Source: Consotaella salsifontis
GTDB lineage: Bacteria; Pseudomonadota; Alphaproteobacteria; Rhizobiales; Rhizobiaceae
Assembly: GCF_900167365.1 (NCBI RefSeq)
Contig: NZ_FUXL01000004.1
Location: forward strand, 186,001-250,000
Reading direction: 5' to 3'
Length of the DNA stretch: 64,000 nucleotides
Made by a program: the position numbers and the translations under genes. A model generated the notes under the pieces. It was not told the DNA's origin and searched no databases. It worked only from the letters and a program-made list of their open reading frames with translations. Shown here in pieces: positions 23,799 to 33,586 of this stretch (position 1 is the first letter of the stretch; each line of letters starts with the position of its first letter).

Positions 23799-25052
23799 AT
23801 GAGATCCTTTCTCGTCTTCTCCCTTTCGGCACGGGCCGCTCTTGCGGCCCTTTGCCTGTTCGCCGTCACGCTGGCGGGGTGTACGACGCACGAGGGGGTG
23901 CTCCTCCCGATGGGACAGACGGTGCCGGGGGCGAGCACCGTCAACATGCTCGTGGCGACGACACGGGCACCCTCGCCCAACCCCGGCGTTCTTTTTTCCG
24001 GCCAGCGCGGATCGGGCGTGTCGGTCGACAACATCGTCGTCTCCATCCCTCCCGACCAGAACAGAAAGATCGGCGAGGTCGCCTGGCCCGAGCACGTACC
24101 CGGCGATCCCGCCAAGGACTTCACCGTCGTCAGCGCTGAGCGGGTCGATGTCGAGGGCGCGCAGGCGTGGTATCGGTCGGTCGCCGGCCGCCATCGGCGC
24201 GTGCTGATCTTCGTCCACGGCTTCAACAACCGCTATGAGGAGTCGGTCTTTCGCTTTGCCCAGATCGTGCACGACTCCGGCACGGACGCGGCACCGATCC
24301 TCTTTACCTGGCCGTCGGGCGCCTCAGTCTTCGACTACAACTACGACCGGGAGAGCGCCAACTACTCGCGCGGCGCTCTGGAACAACTCCTGACCCTGGC
24401 GGCGGCCGATCCCAATGTCGACGACGTCACGGTGATGGCCCACTCCATGGGGAGCTGGCTGACCATGGAAGCATTGCGGCAGCTGGCGATCCGCCAAGGC
24501 AAGGTGCCGGCCAAGATCCAAAACGTGATCCTCGCCTCGCCGGATCTCGATGTCGACGTCTTCAAGAAGCAGCTCGAAGAGATTGACACGCACCACCTCA
24601 AGATCACCCTCTTCATCTCGCGGGACGACCGCGCCCTTGCCCTGTCCCGCCGCATCGCGGGCGGCGTCGACCGTCTGGGAGCCATCGATCCGACCCAGGA
24701 GCCCTATCGCACCGAGCTGGAGACGGCGGGCATCACCGTCCTCGATCTCTCCGCGCTTCGTGCCGGGGACCGCCTCAATCACGGGAAGTTCGCGGCGAGC
24801 CCCGCCGTGGTGCGCCTGATCGGGCAACGGCTGATTGCCGGGCAGAAGGTGACGGATGCCGACGTGGGGCTCGGCGAGCGCATCGGCGCGGCCACGCTCG
24901 GAACCGCACAGACCGTCGGCTCGGCCGCCGGCGCGGTCGCCACGCTGCCGATCGCTGTCTTCGTGCCGGGTGCACGAAAGGGCCTGCAAAATCAGGTGGA
25001 GAGCATCGGCCGCAACCTCGGCGGCACGCTCCAGACCGCGGTCGGCCAATAG
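23799..25052 (+). CDS. DUF900 alpha/beta hydrolase, predicted lipoprotein
   Basis: A 417-residue protein with a signal and lipobox VTLAGC (Cys at about residue 28), so it is probably anchored on the periplasmic side. The hydrolase core shows LIFVHGFNNRYEESVFRFAQ (oxyanion region), LFTWPSGASVFDY, and the nucleophile elbow VMAHSMGSWLTME at about residues 212-224. A C-terminal glycine/alanine-rich stretch follows. DUF900 members are esterase-like with unknown substrate. It is 53 bases after the HlyD gene and could be in the same transcript. Confidence 0.82.
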   Translation: MRSFLVFSLSARAALAALCLFAVTLAGCTTHEGVLLPMGQTVPGASTVNMLVATTRAPSPNPGVLFSGQRGSGVSVDNIVVSIPPDQNRKIGEVAWPEHVPGDPAKDFTVVSAERVDVEGAQAWYRSVAGRHRRVLIFVHGFNNRYEESVFRFAQIVHDSGTDAAPILFTWPSGASVFDYNYDRESANYSRGALEQLLTLAAADPNVDDVTVMAHSMGSWLTMEALRQLAIRQGKVPAKIQNVILASPDLDVDVFKKQLEEIDTHHLKITLFISRDDRALALSRRIAGGVDRLGAIDPTQEPYRTELETAGITVLDLSALRAGDRLNHGKFAASPAVVRLIGQRLIAGQKVTDADVGLGERIGAATLGTAQTVGSAAGAVATLPIAVFVPGARKGLQNQVESIGRNLGGTLQTAVGQ

Positions 25053-25073
25053 CCAGAAACCGGGACCAGCGCT

Positions 25074-25613
25074 CTACTCCAAAGGAGACGAGGCAGGCTT
25101 GCGCAGGGCGATGGTGGGGCGCGGGAACCAGCGCGGCACCTGACCGCAATAGTCGTCGAAGGATGGGCCGAAGCGCCGGCGCAGCTGGCGTTCCTCCCAG
25201 ATGACGACGACATGGGCGAGGCAGCACACGCAAAGCGCCAGCGCCAGGGCATCTGGCGCGCGGCGAAACAGCGTCCAGCCGACAAGAGCGAGACAGAAGC
25301 CGAGCATCGCCGGATTGCGGCTGTAGCGGTATAGGCCGCCCGCCTCGATGGCGCCCTGCGGGCCGGTCGGCGCGGGCATGCCATCGCGCTGCAGAAGAAA
25401 GAGCAGGAAGCAGGTTCCGAGCAGGCCGCCTCCGGCGGATACGGCGACGAGGCCGAGCAACCCACCCCAGCGGGGAATGGCGAGATCAAACGGCAGGCCG
25501 AGCGCGCGCAACATCACGGCCGTCACCGGCAGGGCCGCCACCAGGGCACCGACAATCAACGCGGAACGTGCTTCAGCCTTGGCGCGCGAGGCGCGCTTCC
25601 TCCTCCTCATCAT
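25074..25613 (-). CDS. Membrane methyltransferase, isoprenylcysteine methyltransferase-like
   Basis: A roughly 179-residue membrane protein with four spans. The C-terminal catalytic pattern of the PEMT/ICMT group is GLYRYSRNPAMLGF, then VIWEERQLRRRFGPSFDDYC and VPRWFP. It probably methylates a lipid or small hydrophobic molecule; the substrate is unknown. The start is uncertain: ATGs at 25613 and 25610 have GGAGGA 12-15 bases away, and an ATG at 25634 has none. It lies downstream of metH on the same strand after 130 bases, and converges on the DUF900 gene. Confidence 0.75.
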   Translation of the reverse strand: MMRRRKRASRAKAEARSALIVGALVAALPVTAVMLRALGLPFDLAIPRWGGLLGLVAVSAGGGLLGTCFLLFLLQRDGMPAPTGPQGAIEAGGLYRYSRNPAMLGFCLALVGWTLFRRAPDALALALCVCCLAHVVVIWEERQLRRRFGPSFDDYCGQVPRWFPRPTIALRKPASSPLE

Positions 25614-25743
25614 CGCCTGTTCCGATCCTCCCATCGGTGCAGAACGGATGACGGTGCGAGGTCCGTCATCAAGCGATGAAGTTATTAGCCATTCCAAAGT
25701 TCGGCAATGGTAACAATGCCAAATCCATGGAGACGAATTGCCG

Positions 25744-28700
25744 CTATGCGGCGTCTTCTGCCGGGATTGCCTGAGGAGTGTAGTTGAGAATAGGCGCAAG
25801 CCAGCGTTCGACTTCCGTGACACTCATGTTCTTGCGTTTCGCATAGTCCTCCACCTGATCGCGCTCGACCTTGGCGACGCCAAAATAATGCGCCTCCGGG
25901 TGGGAGAAGTAGAGGCCGGACACGGACGCACCGGGCCACATGGCAAAGCTCTCCGTCAGTTTGACGCCGGTTTGCCTCTCGGCATCCAGGAGGCGGAACA
26001 GCGTTTCCTTCTCGGTGTGGTCCGGCTGCGCCGGGTAGCCGGGCGCCGGGCGAATGCCGCGATATTCCTCCGAGATCAGCGCGTCGTTGGGCACATCCTC
26101 ATCCGGCGCATAACCCCAGAACTCCTTGCGCACCTTCTGGTGCATCCGCTCGGCGAAGGCCTCGGCGAAGCGGTCGGCGAGCGCCTTGACGAGGATGGAG
26201 GAATAGTCGTCGTTGGCGCGCTCGAAGCGCTCGGCGATCGCCTCCTCCTCGAAGCCCGCCGTGACGACGAAGCCGCCGACATAGTCGATCTTGCCGCTGC
26301 CCCTCGGCGCGACGAAATCGGCGAGCGCGAGATTCGGCCGGTCGCCGCGCCGGGAAAGCTGCTGGCGCAGGGTGTGGAGCGTCGCGAGCGGGCGGCTCAT
26401 CGCCTCGTCCTCGAACAGCGCGATATCGTCGCCAACCCGCGCCGCCGGCCAGAAGCCGATCACGGCGCGCGGCCGGAACCACTTTTCCGCGATGATTTTG
26501 GCGAGCATCTCCTGGGCATCAGAATAGAGATGGCGCGCCACCTCACCCTGGGTCTCGTCCTCCAGGATCTTCGGAAAGCGGCCCTTCAGCTCCCAGGCCT
26601 GAAAGAAGGGCGTCCAGTCGATATAGCGCGACAGCTCCTCGAGGTCCCAATCGTCGAAGGCGCGGGTGCCGACGAAGCCGGGGCGCGGGGGATCATAGCT
26701 GGCCCAATCGATCTTCAGGGCGTTGTCGCGCGCGCCTTCAAGCGACAGGCGCTGCTTGTCGCGCTGGCCGCGCTCATGGGCCTCGGCGACCTTGCGGTAT
26801 TCGTCGCGGATCGAGGCGACATAGGCGCCCTTCGCCTCCGCCGACAGGAGGTTGGAGACCACGCCGACGGCGCGGCTGGCGTCGTTGACGTGAACCGTCT
26901 GGCCGCGATCGTAGCGCGGATGGATTTTTACCGCCGTGTGGACGCGGCTAGTGGTCGCCCCGCCGATCAGGAGCGGAATGTCGAAGCCTTCCCGCTCCAT
27001 CTCTGACGCGACATGGACCATCTCGTCCAACGACGGCGTAATCAGACCGGAAAGGCCGATGACGTCGACCTTCTGCTCCTTGGCGGTGGCGAGGATCTTC
27101 TCGGCCGGCACCATGACGCCGAGATCGATGATCTCGTAGTTGTTGCAGGACAGGACGACGCCGACGATGTTCTTGCCGATGTCGTGAACGTCGCCTTTCA
27201 CCGTCGCCATCAGGATCTTGCCGGCCGACGAGCGGGCGCCGCCCTCTTCCTTCTCCGCCTCCATGTAGGGAAGAAGGATGGCGACGGCCTGCTTCATCAC
27301 GCGGGCGGATTTTACCACTTGCGGCAGGAACATCTTGCCGGCGCCGAAGAGGTCACCGACGACGTTCATGCTCGCCATGAGCGGACCCTCGATGACGTGG
27401 AGCGGGCGATCGGCCTTCTGGCGCGCCTCCTCCACGTCCTGGTCGACAAATTCGGTGATGCCGTTGACGAGAGCGTGCTCCAGGCGCTTCTCGACCGGCC
27501 ATTCGCGCCATGAGAGGTCGCGCGCCTTCGCTTCCCGGCCACCCTGCCCGCGGTAGCGCTCGGCAAGGGCCAGAAGCTTCTCGGTGGTGTCGCCGCCGTC
27601 CTTCGGCGTACGGTTGAGGATGACGTCCTCGCAGGCCTCGCGCAGCTCGGCATCGATCGATTCATAGACCGCGAGCTGGCCGGCATTGACGATGCCCATG
27701 TCCATGCCCGCCGAAATGGCGTGGTAGAGGAAAACCGCGTGCATCGCCTCGCGCACAGGCTCGTTGCCGCGGAAGGAGAAGGACAGGTTCGACACGCCGC
27801 CGGACACGTGGACGTGGGGCAGGCGCTGGCGGATGGCGCGGGTCGCCTCGATGAAGGCGACGCCATAGCCGGCGTGCTCCTCGATGCCGGTGGCCACGGC
27901 GAAGATGTTGGGGTCGAAGACAATGTCCTCGGGCGGGAAATCCGCCTTCTCCGTGAGCAGCTTGTAGGCGCGCGAGCAAATCTCGACCTTGCGCTCGAAC
28001 GTATCCGCCTGACCCTTTTCGTCGAAGGCCATGACCACCACCGCCGCGCCATACGCCCGGCAAAGGCGCGCATGATCGAGGAAGGCTTCCTCGCCCTCCT
28101 TCATGGAGATGGAATTGACCAGCGGCTTGCCCTGAACGCATTTCAGGCCCGCCTCGATCACCTCCCACTTCGAGGAGTCGATCATCACCGGCACCTTGGC
28201 GATGTCGGGCTCGGAGGCGACGAGGTTCAGGAACTCCACCATCACGGCCTTGGAGTCGATGAGACCCTCGTCCATGTTGATGTCGATGACCTGCGCGCCA
28301 TTCTCCACCTGATCACGCGCCACGTCGAGCGCAGCGGAGAAATCGCCGTTGGTGATCAGCTTGCGGAAGCGGGCCGAGCCGGTGACGTTGGTGCGCTCGC
28401 CGACATTGACGAAGGGAATGTCGGACGTCAGCGTGAAGGGCTCCAGCCCCGACAGGCGCAGGCGGCGGGACACCTCCGGCACCTGGCGCGGCTCATGACG
28501 CGACACGACCTCGGCGATGGCGCGGATATGGTCCGGCGTCGAGCCGCAGCACCCACCGACGATGTTGACGAGCTTGTCGCGGGCAAAGCCCTCGACCTGG
28601 GCGGCCATCATCTCCGGCGTCTCATCATACTGGCCGAACTCGTTGGGCAGGCCGGCATTGGGATAGGCGCAGATGAAGGTGTCCGCCACACCCGCGAGCT

Positions 28701-29562
28701 CCGCCAGATGGCCGCGCATGGCGGCCGCGCCAAGAGCACAGTTGAGACCGATGGTGAAGGGGCGCGCGTGGCGCAGGGAGTACCAGAAGGCGGTCGGGGT
28801 CTGGCCTGACAGCGTGCGGCCCGAAAGGTCGGTGATGGTGCCGGAGATCATCACCGGCAGGCGGATGGACTTCTCGCGGAAGACCTCCTCGGCCGCGAAC
28901 ACCGCCGCCTTGGCGTTGAGCGTGTCGAATATGGTCTCGATCAGGATGATGTCCGAGCCGCCATCGATCAGCCCGCCGATCTGCTCGGCATAGGCGGCCT
29001 TCAATTGATCGAAAGTGATGGCGCGAAAGCCTGGACGGTTGACGTCCGGTGAGATGGACGCGGTGCGGTTGGTGGGGCCCACCGCGCCCGCCACGAAACG
29101 GCGTCGGCCATCATCCTTCTCGGCGCGCAGAGCCGCCCGCCGCGCCAGCCGCGCGCCGTCGCGGTTCAGCTCGTAGACCGCCGCCTCCATGCCGTAGTCG
29201 GCCTGGGCGATCGAGGTGGAGGAGAAGGTGTTGGTCTCCAGGATATCCGCGCCCGCCATGGCGTAGCGATAGTGGATATCCTCGATCGCCGCCGGCTGCG
29301 TCAGCGTCAGGAGATCGTTGTTGCCCTGAAGATGGCATTCACAGCCGATGAAGCGATCTCCGCGAAAATGGTTCTCGTCGAAGCCAAGCTGCTGGATCTG
29401 CGTTCCCATAGCGCCATCCAGGATCAGAATGCGCTCGCGCGCCGCCTTGACGAGCGCGTCCGCCGCGTCCCGTTGGCGGTCGATAGGCTCGATAGAGCCG
29501 AAGAGAGAGTCGGTCCGGGCGCTCATCGCTATCGTCGAAATCCCGCGTTTGTCGGAAGACAT
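25744..29562 (-). CDS. metH: Cobalamin-dependent methionine synthase
   Basis: Transfers the methyl group of 5-methyltetrahydrofolate to homocysteine via cobalamin. The 1272 residues contain all four modules in order. The homocysteine domain (about 45-375) has [11 protein letters not shown] and zinc ligands in GLNCALG and [10 protein letters not shown]. The pterin domain (about 390-650) has [14 protein letters not shown]. The cobalamin domain has [10 protein letters not shown] at about residue 790. The SAM-reactivation domain is C-terminal. The ATG at 29562 has AAGGAAGAG 4 bases upstream. No clear B12 or SAM riboswitch could be drawn in the leader. A perfect CtrA-type box lies 113 bases upstream. 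Confidence 0.96.
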   Translation of the reverse strand: MSSDKRGISTIAMSARTDSLFGSIEPIDRQRDAADALVKAARERILILDGAMGTQIQQLGFDENHFRGDRFIGCECHLQGNNDLLTLTQPAAIEDIHYRYAMAGADILETNTFSSTSIAQADYGMEAAVYELNRDGARLARRAALRAEKDDGRRRFVAGAVGPTNRTASISPDVNRPGFRAITFDQLKAAYAEQIGGLIDGGSDIILIETIFDTLNAKAAVFAAEEVFREKSIRLPVMISGTITDLSGRTLSGQTPTAFWYSLRHARPFTIGLNCALGAAAMRGHLAELAGVADTFICAYPNAGLPNEFGQYDETPEMMAAQVEGFARDKLVNIVGGCCGSTPDHIRAIAEVVSRHEPRQVPEVSRRLRLSGLEPFTLTSDIPFVNVGERTNVTGSARFRKLITNGDFSAALDVARDQVENGAQVIDINMDEGLIDSKAVMVEFLNLVASEPDIAKVPVMIDSSKWEVIEAGLKCVQGKPLVNSISMKEGEEAFLDHARLCRAYGAAVVVMAFDEKGQADTFERKVEICSRAYKLLTEKADFPPEDIVFDPNIFAVATGIEEHAGYGVAFIEATRAIRQRLPHVHVSGGVSNLSFSFRGNEPVREAMHAVFLYHAISAGMDMGIVNAGQLAVYESIDAELREACEDVILNRTPKDGGDTTEKLLALAERYRGQGGREAKARDLSWREWPVEKRLEHALVNGITEFVDQDVEEARQKADRPLHVIEGPLMASMNVVGDLFGAGKMFLPQVVKSARVMKQAVAILLPYMEAEKEEGGARSSAGKILMATVKGDVHDIGKNIVGVVLSCNNYEIIDLGVMVPAEKILATAKEQKVDVIGLSGLITPSLDEMVHVASEMEREGFDIPLLIGGATTSRVHTAVKIHPRYDRGQTVHVNDASRAVGVVSNLLSAEAKGAYVASIRDEYRKVAEAHERGQRDKQRLSLEGARDNALKIDWASYDPPRPGFVGTRAFDDWDLEELSRYIDWTPFFQAWELKGRFPKILEDETQGEVARHLYSDAQEMLAKIIAEKWFRPRAVIGFWPAARVGDDIALFEDEAMSRPLATLHTLRQQLSRRGDRPNLALADFVAPRGSGKIDYVGGFVVTAGFEEEAIAERFERANDDYSSILVKALADRFAEAFAERMHQKVRKEFWGYAPDEDVPNDALISEEYRGIRPAPGYPAQPDHTEKETLFRLLDAERQTGVKLTESFAMWPGASVSGLYFSHPEAHYFGVAKVERDQVEDYAKRKNMSVTEVERWLAPILNYTPQAIPAEDAA

Positions 29563-29674
29563 AAACTCTTCCTTATATCAATTTCAAAACTAAGGCGAGC
29601 CCTGGCAATGGCTGCCAGCCGCGCCGGACGCCCAAGTCGGACAGCCAGCCGCACGGAACTGGGCGGTTCATCCG

Positions 29675-29689
29675 TTAACCCTTTCTTAA
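29675..29689 (-). promoter_or_regulatory. Perfect CtrA-type box between metH and the heme oxygenase-like gene
   Basis: TTAA-CCCTTTC-TTAA; on the minus strand it reads TTAA-N7-TTAAC, the full CtrA consensus. It lies 113 bases upstream of metH and 95 bases upstream of the plus-strand gene. Which one it serves cannot be told. Confidence 0.5.
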
Positions 29690-29783
29690 GGATCAACCAA
29701 CTCGCCCTTGTCTGGCCAGTTAATGCGATCAATCTTGCAGACAAATGGAATGGACACGATACGTCCCGAAAGCAGGAGATCCC

Positions 29784-30104
29784 ATGTTCATTGCCATGAA
29801 CCGCTTCAAGGTTTTGCCCGGCTCCGAAGATGAATTCGAGGCCGTTTGGAAGAACAGGGATTCGCAGCTCACGAAAGTCCCTGGCTTCGTCGAGTTCCAC
29901 ATGCTCAAGGGACCACAGCGCGACGATCATACCCTCTATTCCTCGCACACCGTCTGGGCGAGCCGCGAGGATTTCGAGGCGTGGACCCGTTCCGAGGCGT
30001 TTCGCCACTCCCATCGCAGCGCCGGCGACCATAAGCCGAAATATCTCGGCGCTCCCGAGTTCGAGGGCTTCGAGGTCATCCAGACCATCACGAGCGGTGG
30101 CTAG
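29784..30104 (+). CDS. Antibiotic-biosynthesis-monooxygenase fold protein, heme-degrading HmuQ/IsdG-like
   Basis: A 106-residue dimeric alpha/beta-barrel protein. MFIAMNRFKVLPGSEDEFE carries the Asn near residue 6. SHTVWASREDFEAWTRSEAF follows with Trp residues and nearby His, the arrangement of the Asn-Trp-His triad of IsdG/HmuQ enzymes. These open heme to release iron. The sequence resembles the rhizobial and Brucella HmuQ/BhuQ group. The ATG at 29784 has GGAG 5 bases upstream. No heme-uptake genes lie next to it. Another ABM-domain enzyme is the alternative. Confidence 0.7.
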   Translation: MFIAMNRFKVLPGSEDEFEAVWKNRDSQLTKVPGFVEFHMLKGPQRDDHTLYSSHTVWASREDFEAWTRSEAFRHSHRSAGDHKPKYLGAPEFEGFEVIQTITSGG

Positions 30105-30105
30105 G

Positions 30106-31326
30106 ATGAGCACTTTCGAACGAGGCCCACCCGTATCCACGGCTCTGCTGCCCACTTGGGCCGGCGTCGCCCCTAAGCGTGTCACAGCGGAGCGGTCCCT
30201 TTCCAGCCCCGGCACGGCCTTTCCGTCGTCGGAAGAGGCAGACCGTTCCAGGACGGACTTCGGCGCCACGCGGCTGGTGCGGTGGGCAATCATCGGGCCG
30301 GGCGCCATCGCCCGGCGCTTTGCCGCCGACATGCGCTTCTCGGCAACGGGAACGGTGGCGGCGGTTGCCTCAAGAGCTCCCGAACGCGCGGGCGCCTTCG
30401 CGGTGACGCTTGGGCCGGACGTCGCCCATGGGTCGGTGGACGCCGTGCTCGCGCGGAATGACATCGACGCCGTCTACGTCGCGACGCCGAGCGCCAGTCA
30501 CGCAAGCCTTGCCTGCGCCGCCCTCGCTGCCGGCAAGCCGGTTCTGGTGGAAAAGCCGGTGGCGACCAGCGTTGCCGACGCCGAGAGGATTGCCGGAGCC
30601 GCGGCGGACGCCAAGCTCCTCGTGATGGAGGCCATGTGGCTTCGCTTCACGCCCGGCATCGTCAAGGCCAAGGCGATGATCGACGCGGGAGCCATAGGCA
30701 AGCTTCACTCGATCAACGCCAGCCTCGGCTTTTCGCAGCTCTATCGACCTGAGCGCTCCATCTTCGACCCGCATCACGGCGGCGCCTTACTCGACCTCGG
30801 CGTCTACGGGCTGTCGCTGGCGCTCTTCCTCGCCGGTCCGCCGCTGGCGGCGAGCGGCCAGATGCGGCGCTTCGACAACGGGGCCGTGGCCAGCGCCAGC
30901 CTGTCGCTCCGCCACGGACGCGCCTTGTCCACGCTCTCCTGTAGCCTGGAAAGCGAGGGCTCCAACGAGGCGGTGATCGCGGGAAGCGGCGGCGTCATCC
31001 GCATCGGACGGCCGTTCTTCTGCCCGCCGCTGCTCTCGCTCCGCTGCACCGCGCCCATCGTGGCCGAGGCGAACGAGGATAAAGACCCGTCTCCCCTTGG
31101 CCGCCGGCCCGCGATAGCGCGTCTCGGCGCGATCCGGCAGATGCTGTCATCGGTGAAGCAACGCCGCATTCCCACGCTCTTTTCCGGCACCGGCCTGCAT
31201 TATCAGGCCGACCATTTCGCCGAATGTCTGGCTTTGGGGCGGATCGACAGCCCGGTCATGCCGATGGCGGATTCGATCGATGTCCTGAAGATCATCGAGG
31301 AAGTAACGGCCAGCGCCTCAGACTGA
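30106..31326 (+). CDS. Gfo/Idh/MocA-family NAD(P)-dependent oxidoreductase
   Basis: A 406-residue dehydrogenase of the sugar or inositol type. The dinucleotide motif WAIIGPGAIARRFA starts only at about residue 61, and the hallmark VLVEKPVATS is at about 147-156. The C-terminal sheet domain has HHGGALLDLGVYGL. The first 57 residues are not family-like, and GTG at 30277, beside the Rossmann fold, may be the real start, though it lacks a ribosome site. The upstream ATG at 30106 is directly behind the previous stop. It converges with the next oxidoreductase, overlapping by 9 bases at the ends. Confidence 0.8.
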   Translation: MSTFERGPPVSTALLPTWAGVAPKRVTAERSLSSPGTAFPSSEEADRSRTDFGATRLVRWAIIGPGAIARRFAADMRFSATGTVAAVASRAPERAGAFAVTLGPDVAHGSVDAVLARNDIDAVYVATPSASHASLACAALAAGKPVLVEKPVATSVADAERIAGAAADAKLLVMEAMWLRFTPGIVKAKAMIDAGAIGKLHSINASLGFSQLYRPERSIFDPHHGGALLDLGVYGLSLALFLAGPPLAASGQMRRFDNGAVASASLSLRHGRALSTLSCSLESEGSNEAVIAGSGGVIRIGRPFFCPPLLSLRCTAPIVAEANEDKDPSPLGRRPAIARLGAIRQMLSSVKQRRIPTLFSGTGLHYQADHFAECLALGRIDSPVMPMADSIDVLKIIEEVTASASD

Positions 31327-32472
31327 TCGGTGGGCGAAGGCCGATCGCGGCCGGTAGGGCATCGGAATGCGCGAGGCGTTCTGTGCGACCAGCGCGAGCT
31401 CCGTGACGTGGAGCGCGAAGTCGGCACCGTAGGTCGGCTCCTTCCCCGCAGCTGCCGCCTCGGCGAGGGCGGCCGGTCCTCGGGCGAAGTCCATGCGCGA
31501 GGAAGTCGCCGGCACCTTGCTCCGCACTTTCGGCGATTCCACCCGCTCGCCGAACCAGGAGCGCCAGGGGCGACCGCCCTCCAAGCGCCGCAGCACCTTG
31601 CCGAGGATCGGCGGTCGCGAGGCCCAGTGCCCCATGCGGTCGCGCAGATAGACCGGAGAGGCGTAATCCCAGGCATCGGTCAGCGACAGAATGCCGTGGG
31701 TGCCGACGACATGGATGGAGCGGTCCTTGGGCGCGCCGAGGCCGCAGGACAGTCGCGCAACGACGCCGGAGCGGAATGTGAGGCACGAGATCGAAAGATC
31801 GTTGGCCAGTTCCTCCGGGCGCTGGCCGGTGCCCTTGTCGTCGAAGCAGCGATGGGCGAAGGCCGTCATCTCGACGACCGGGCCGAAATAGGCGCAAAGC
31901 CAGGTCAGATAATAGCCGGCGTGCTCCAGCGTGGCGCCCACGGCAAATTCATCGCGCGCCGGCCAAGGCGCGCCAGATGGATTGGTCCAGCCGCGATGGT
32001 TCTCGGTGAAGACCATGCCGTCCTCCATCTCGGCATAGACGAGACGGACGTCGCCGACGCGGCCCTCGCGGATCGCCTTTCCGAGCGCCTGGGATGCCTC
32101 GCCAAGATGGGAACAGGGCGCCGAGGCAAGCAGCCGGCCGCGCTCCCTGGCGATGCGCACCAGTTCTTCCGCCTCCTCAATCGCCATGGCCAGCGGCTTT
32201 TCCGAATAGACGTGGAGACCGGCCTCGAGCGCGGCCTTCGACACAGCGAAATGGCTGCCGGGGTTGGTCAGGTTGAGAACAAGCTCCAGCCCCGGCTCGG
32301 CGAAGAGCGCCGCCAGGCTCTCGACCATCTTGACCTTGAAATAGGCGCCGAAGCGGCGTGAGGCCTCGGGATCGCGGTCGTAGGCGGCGACCAGCTCAAG
32401 CTCGGGATGGTTCGCGAGCGTCATCATGTAATAGTCGGCGACGAAGCCGCAGCCGACGATCGCGATCTTCAT
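31318..32472 (-). CDS. Gfo/Idh/MocA-family oxidoreductase, second copy
   Basis: A 384-residue dehydrogenase. It has MKIAIVGCGFVADYYM (NAD(P)-binding), LVLNLTNPGSHFAVSKAALE, the hallmark VYSEKPLAMA at about residues 92-101, and FAVGATLEHAGYYLTW in the C-terminal domain. The ATG at 32472 has GGAAAGG 7 bases upstream. It follows the lactonase gene on the same strand after about 100 bases, so it is probably the last gene of the sugar uptake and oxidation operon. The sugar specificity is not readable. Confidence 0.86.
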   Translation of the reverse strand: MKIAIVGCGFVADYYMMTLANHPELELVAAYDRDPEASRRFGAYFKVKMVESLAALFAEPGLELVLNLTNPGSHFAVSKAALEAGLHVYSEKPLAMAIEEAEELVRIARERGRLLASAPCSHLGEASQALGKAIREGRVGDVRLVYAEMEDGMVFTENHRGWTNPSGAPWPARDEFAVGATLEHAGYYLTWLCAYFGPVVEMTAFAHRCFDDKGTGQRPEELANDLSISCLTFRSGVVARLSCGLGAPKDRSIHVVGTHGILSLTDAWDYASPVYLRDRMGHWASRPPILGKVLRRLEGGRPWRSWFGERVESPKVRSKVPATSSRMDFARGPAALAEAAAAGKEPTYGADFALHVTELALVAQNASRIPMPYRPRSAFAHRSV

Positions 32473-32574
32473 GGCTCTGCCTTTCCGGTCCCACTCAGGC
32501 GAACCTGCGCCGGAAGCGGTCAAGAAACCGTCAAGCCGCCTTGCCTTCGCCGCAGGACCGAAACTGCGGACGCA

Positions 32575-33465
32575 TCAGCCCAGTGCCACCCTCGGCTCCA
32601 GGCGTCCGCGCACGCCGATATCGAGGAGGAAGGTCCGGCCCGCATCGGCCTCGCGCTCCCGCTCTTCCGGCGACAGCCCTTCCTTGGCCGTGGTCATGGC
32701 GATGCGATCGGCCTTTTCCCCCAGGAAGGCCGGGCACGTCACCCGGCTTACCGGCAGCGCGATAGACCGGACACGACGGCCGTCGGGGGCATAGACGTCG
32801 AGCCGTCCCATGCCGTTGCACGCGTTCCAGAGAAGCCCGTCGACGTCGCAGACGGTGCCGTCCTGCGCACCCTTCTTGCCGCGGTGATCGTTGAACATTT
32901 CAGGCTCGCCGGTGGGCAGGCCCGTGGCCGGGTCGATGGCGACCCTGTGGAGAACATGGGCACGGGAATCGGTGAAATAGGCTGTCGTGCCATCGGGCGA
33001 AAAGCAGATGCTGTTGGGTACGGTGAGGCCAGAGAACAGCCGTCTCACCTCACCCCGGCAGAACCAATAGATCGAGCCGGCGCCCGTCTCGAACTCCCGG
33101 CCCATGGTCGAGGTCCAGAACGCCCCGGACGCATGGGCGCGGCCGTCGTTGGACCGCGTCGCCGGATTGTCCGCCTCAACCGGCGCGACCAACGCCAGAT
33201 TCCCGTCGCCGATCCGGCGCAGATAGAGGCCATCCTCGGCGGCGATGAGATGATGATCGGCGTCCACCAGCCCCATGGCGCTGGCCATGAAGGGAAGCTC
33301 GTGAACCTTGGTCTCGGAGGTTGCAAAGCGATGCTCGATCAAGGTCTTGCCGAGAATATCGAACCACCACAGCGTATCGTCGATGGGGTCATAAACCGGC
33401 CCCTCCCCCAACTCGCTCGCATGTGGTGAAAGAACGCGGGCGCCAACGGATTCGGGTTCGCTCAT
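32575..33465 (-). CDS. SMP-30/gluconolactonase family sugar lactonase
   Basis: A 296-residue six-bladed propeller enzyme that hydrolyses aldonolactones, the step after sugar dehydrogenase. Metal-binding blocks are SELGEGPVYD near residue 20, NDGRAHASGAFW about 107-118, LTVPNSICFSPDGT near 147-160 and YFTDSRAH. CDVDGLLWNACN is also typical. The substrate could be arabino-, galacto- or gluconolactone. It lies downstream of the transporter genes and upstream of an Idh-type dehydrogenase, which supports an oxidative sugar pathway. Confidence 0.86.
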   Translation of the reverse strand: MSEPESVGARVLSPHASELGEGPVYDPIDDTLWWFDILGKTLIEHRFATSETKVHELPFMASAMGLVDADHHLIAAEDGLYLRRIGDGNLALVAPVEADNPATRSNDGRAHASGAFWTSTMGREFETGAGSIYWFCRGEVRRLFSGLTVPNSICFSPDGTTAYFTDSRAHVLHRVAIDPATGLPTGEPEMFNDHRGKKGAQDGTVCDVDGLLWNACNGMGRLDVYAPDGRRVRSIALPVSRVTCPAFLGEKADRIAMTTAKEGLSPEEREREADAGRTFLLDIGVRGRLEPRVALG

Positions 33466-33586
33466 CTTCTCGCTCCTCGCTGCGCCATCACGCGTCCCGA
33501 AAATAGGGCAGCGAGGGAGAAGGTCGCCCCTCTCCCTCGCCGTCGAGTATAGCGGACCGATCCGGCCGGTCCGATGCGGAGCCGCC

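Noticed and set aside
29563-29700. SAM-II or cobalamin riboswitch in the metH leader
   Set aside because: I could not draw the conserved pairings or core sequences of either class; only a GC-rich segment and the ribosome site are visible. A covariance-model search would decide.
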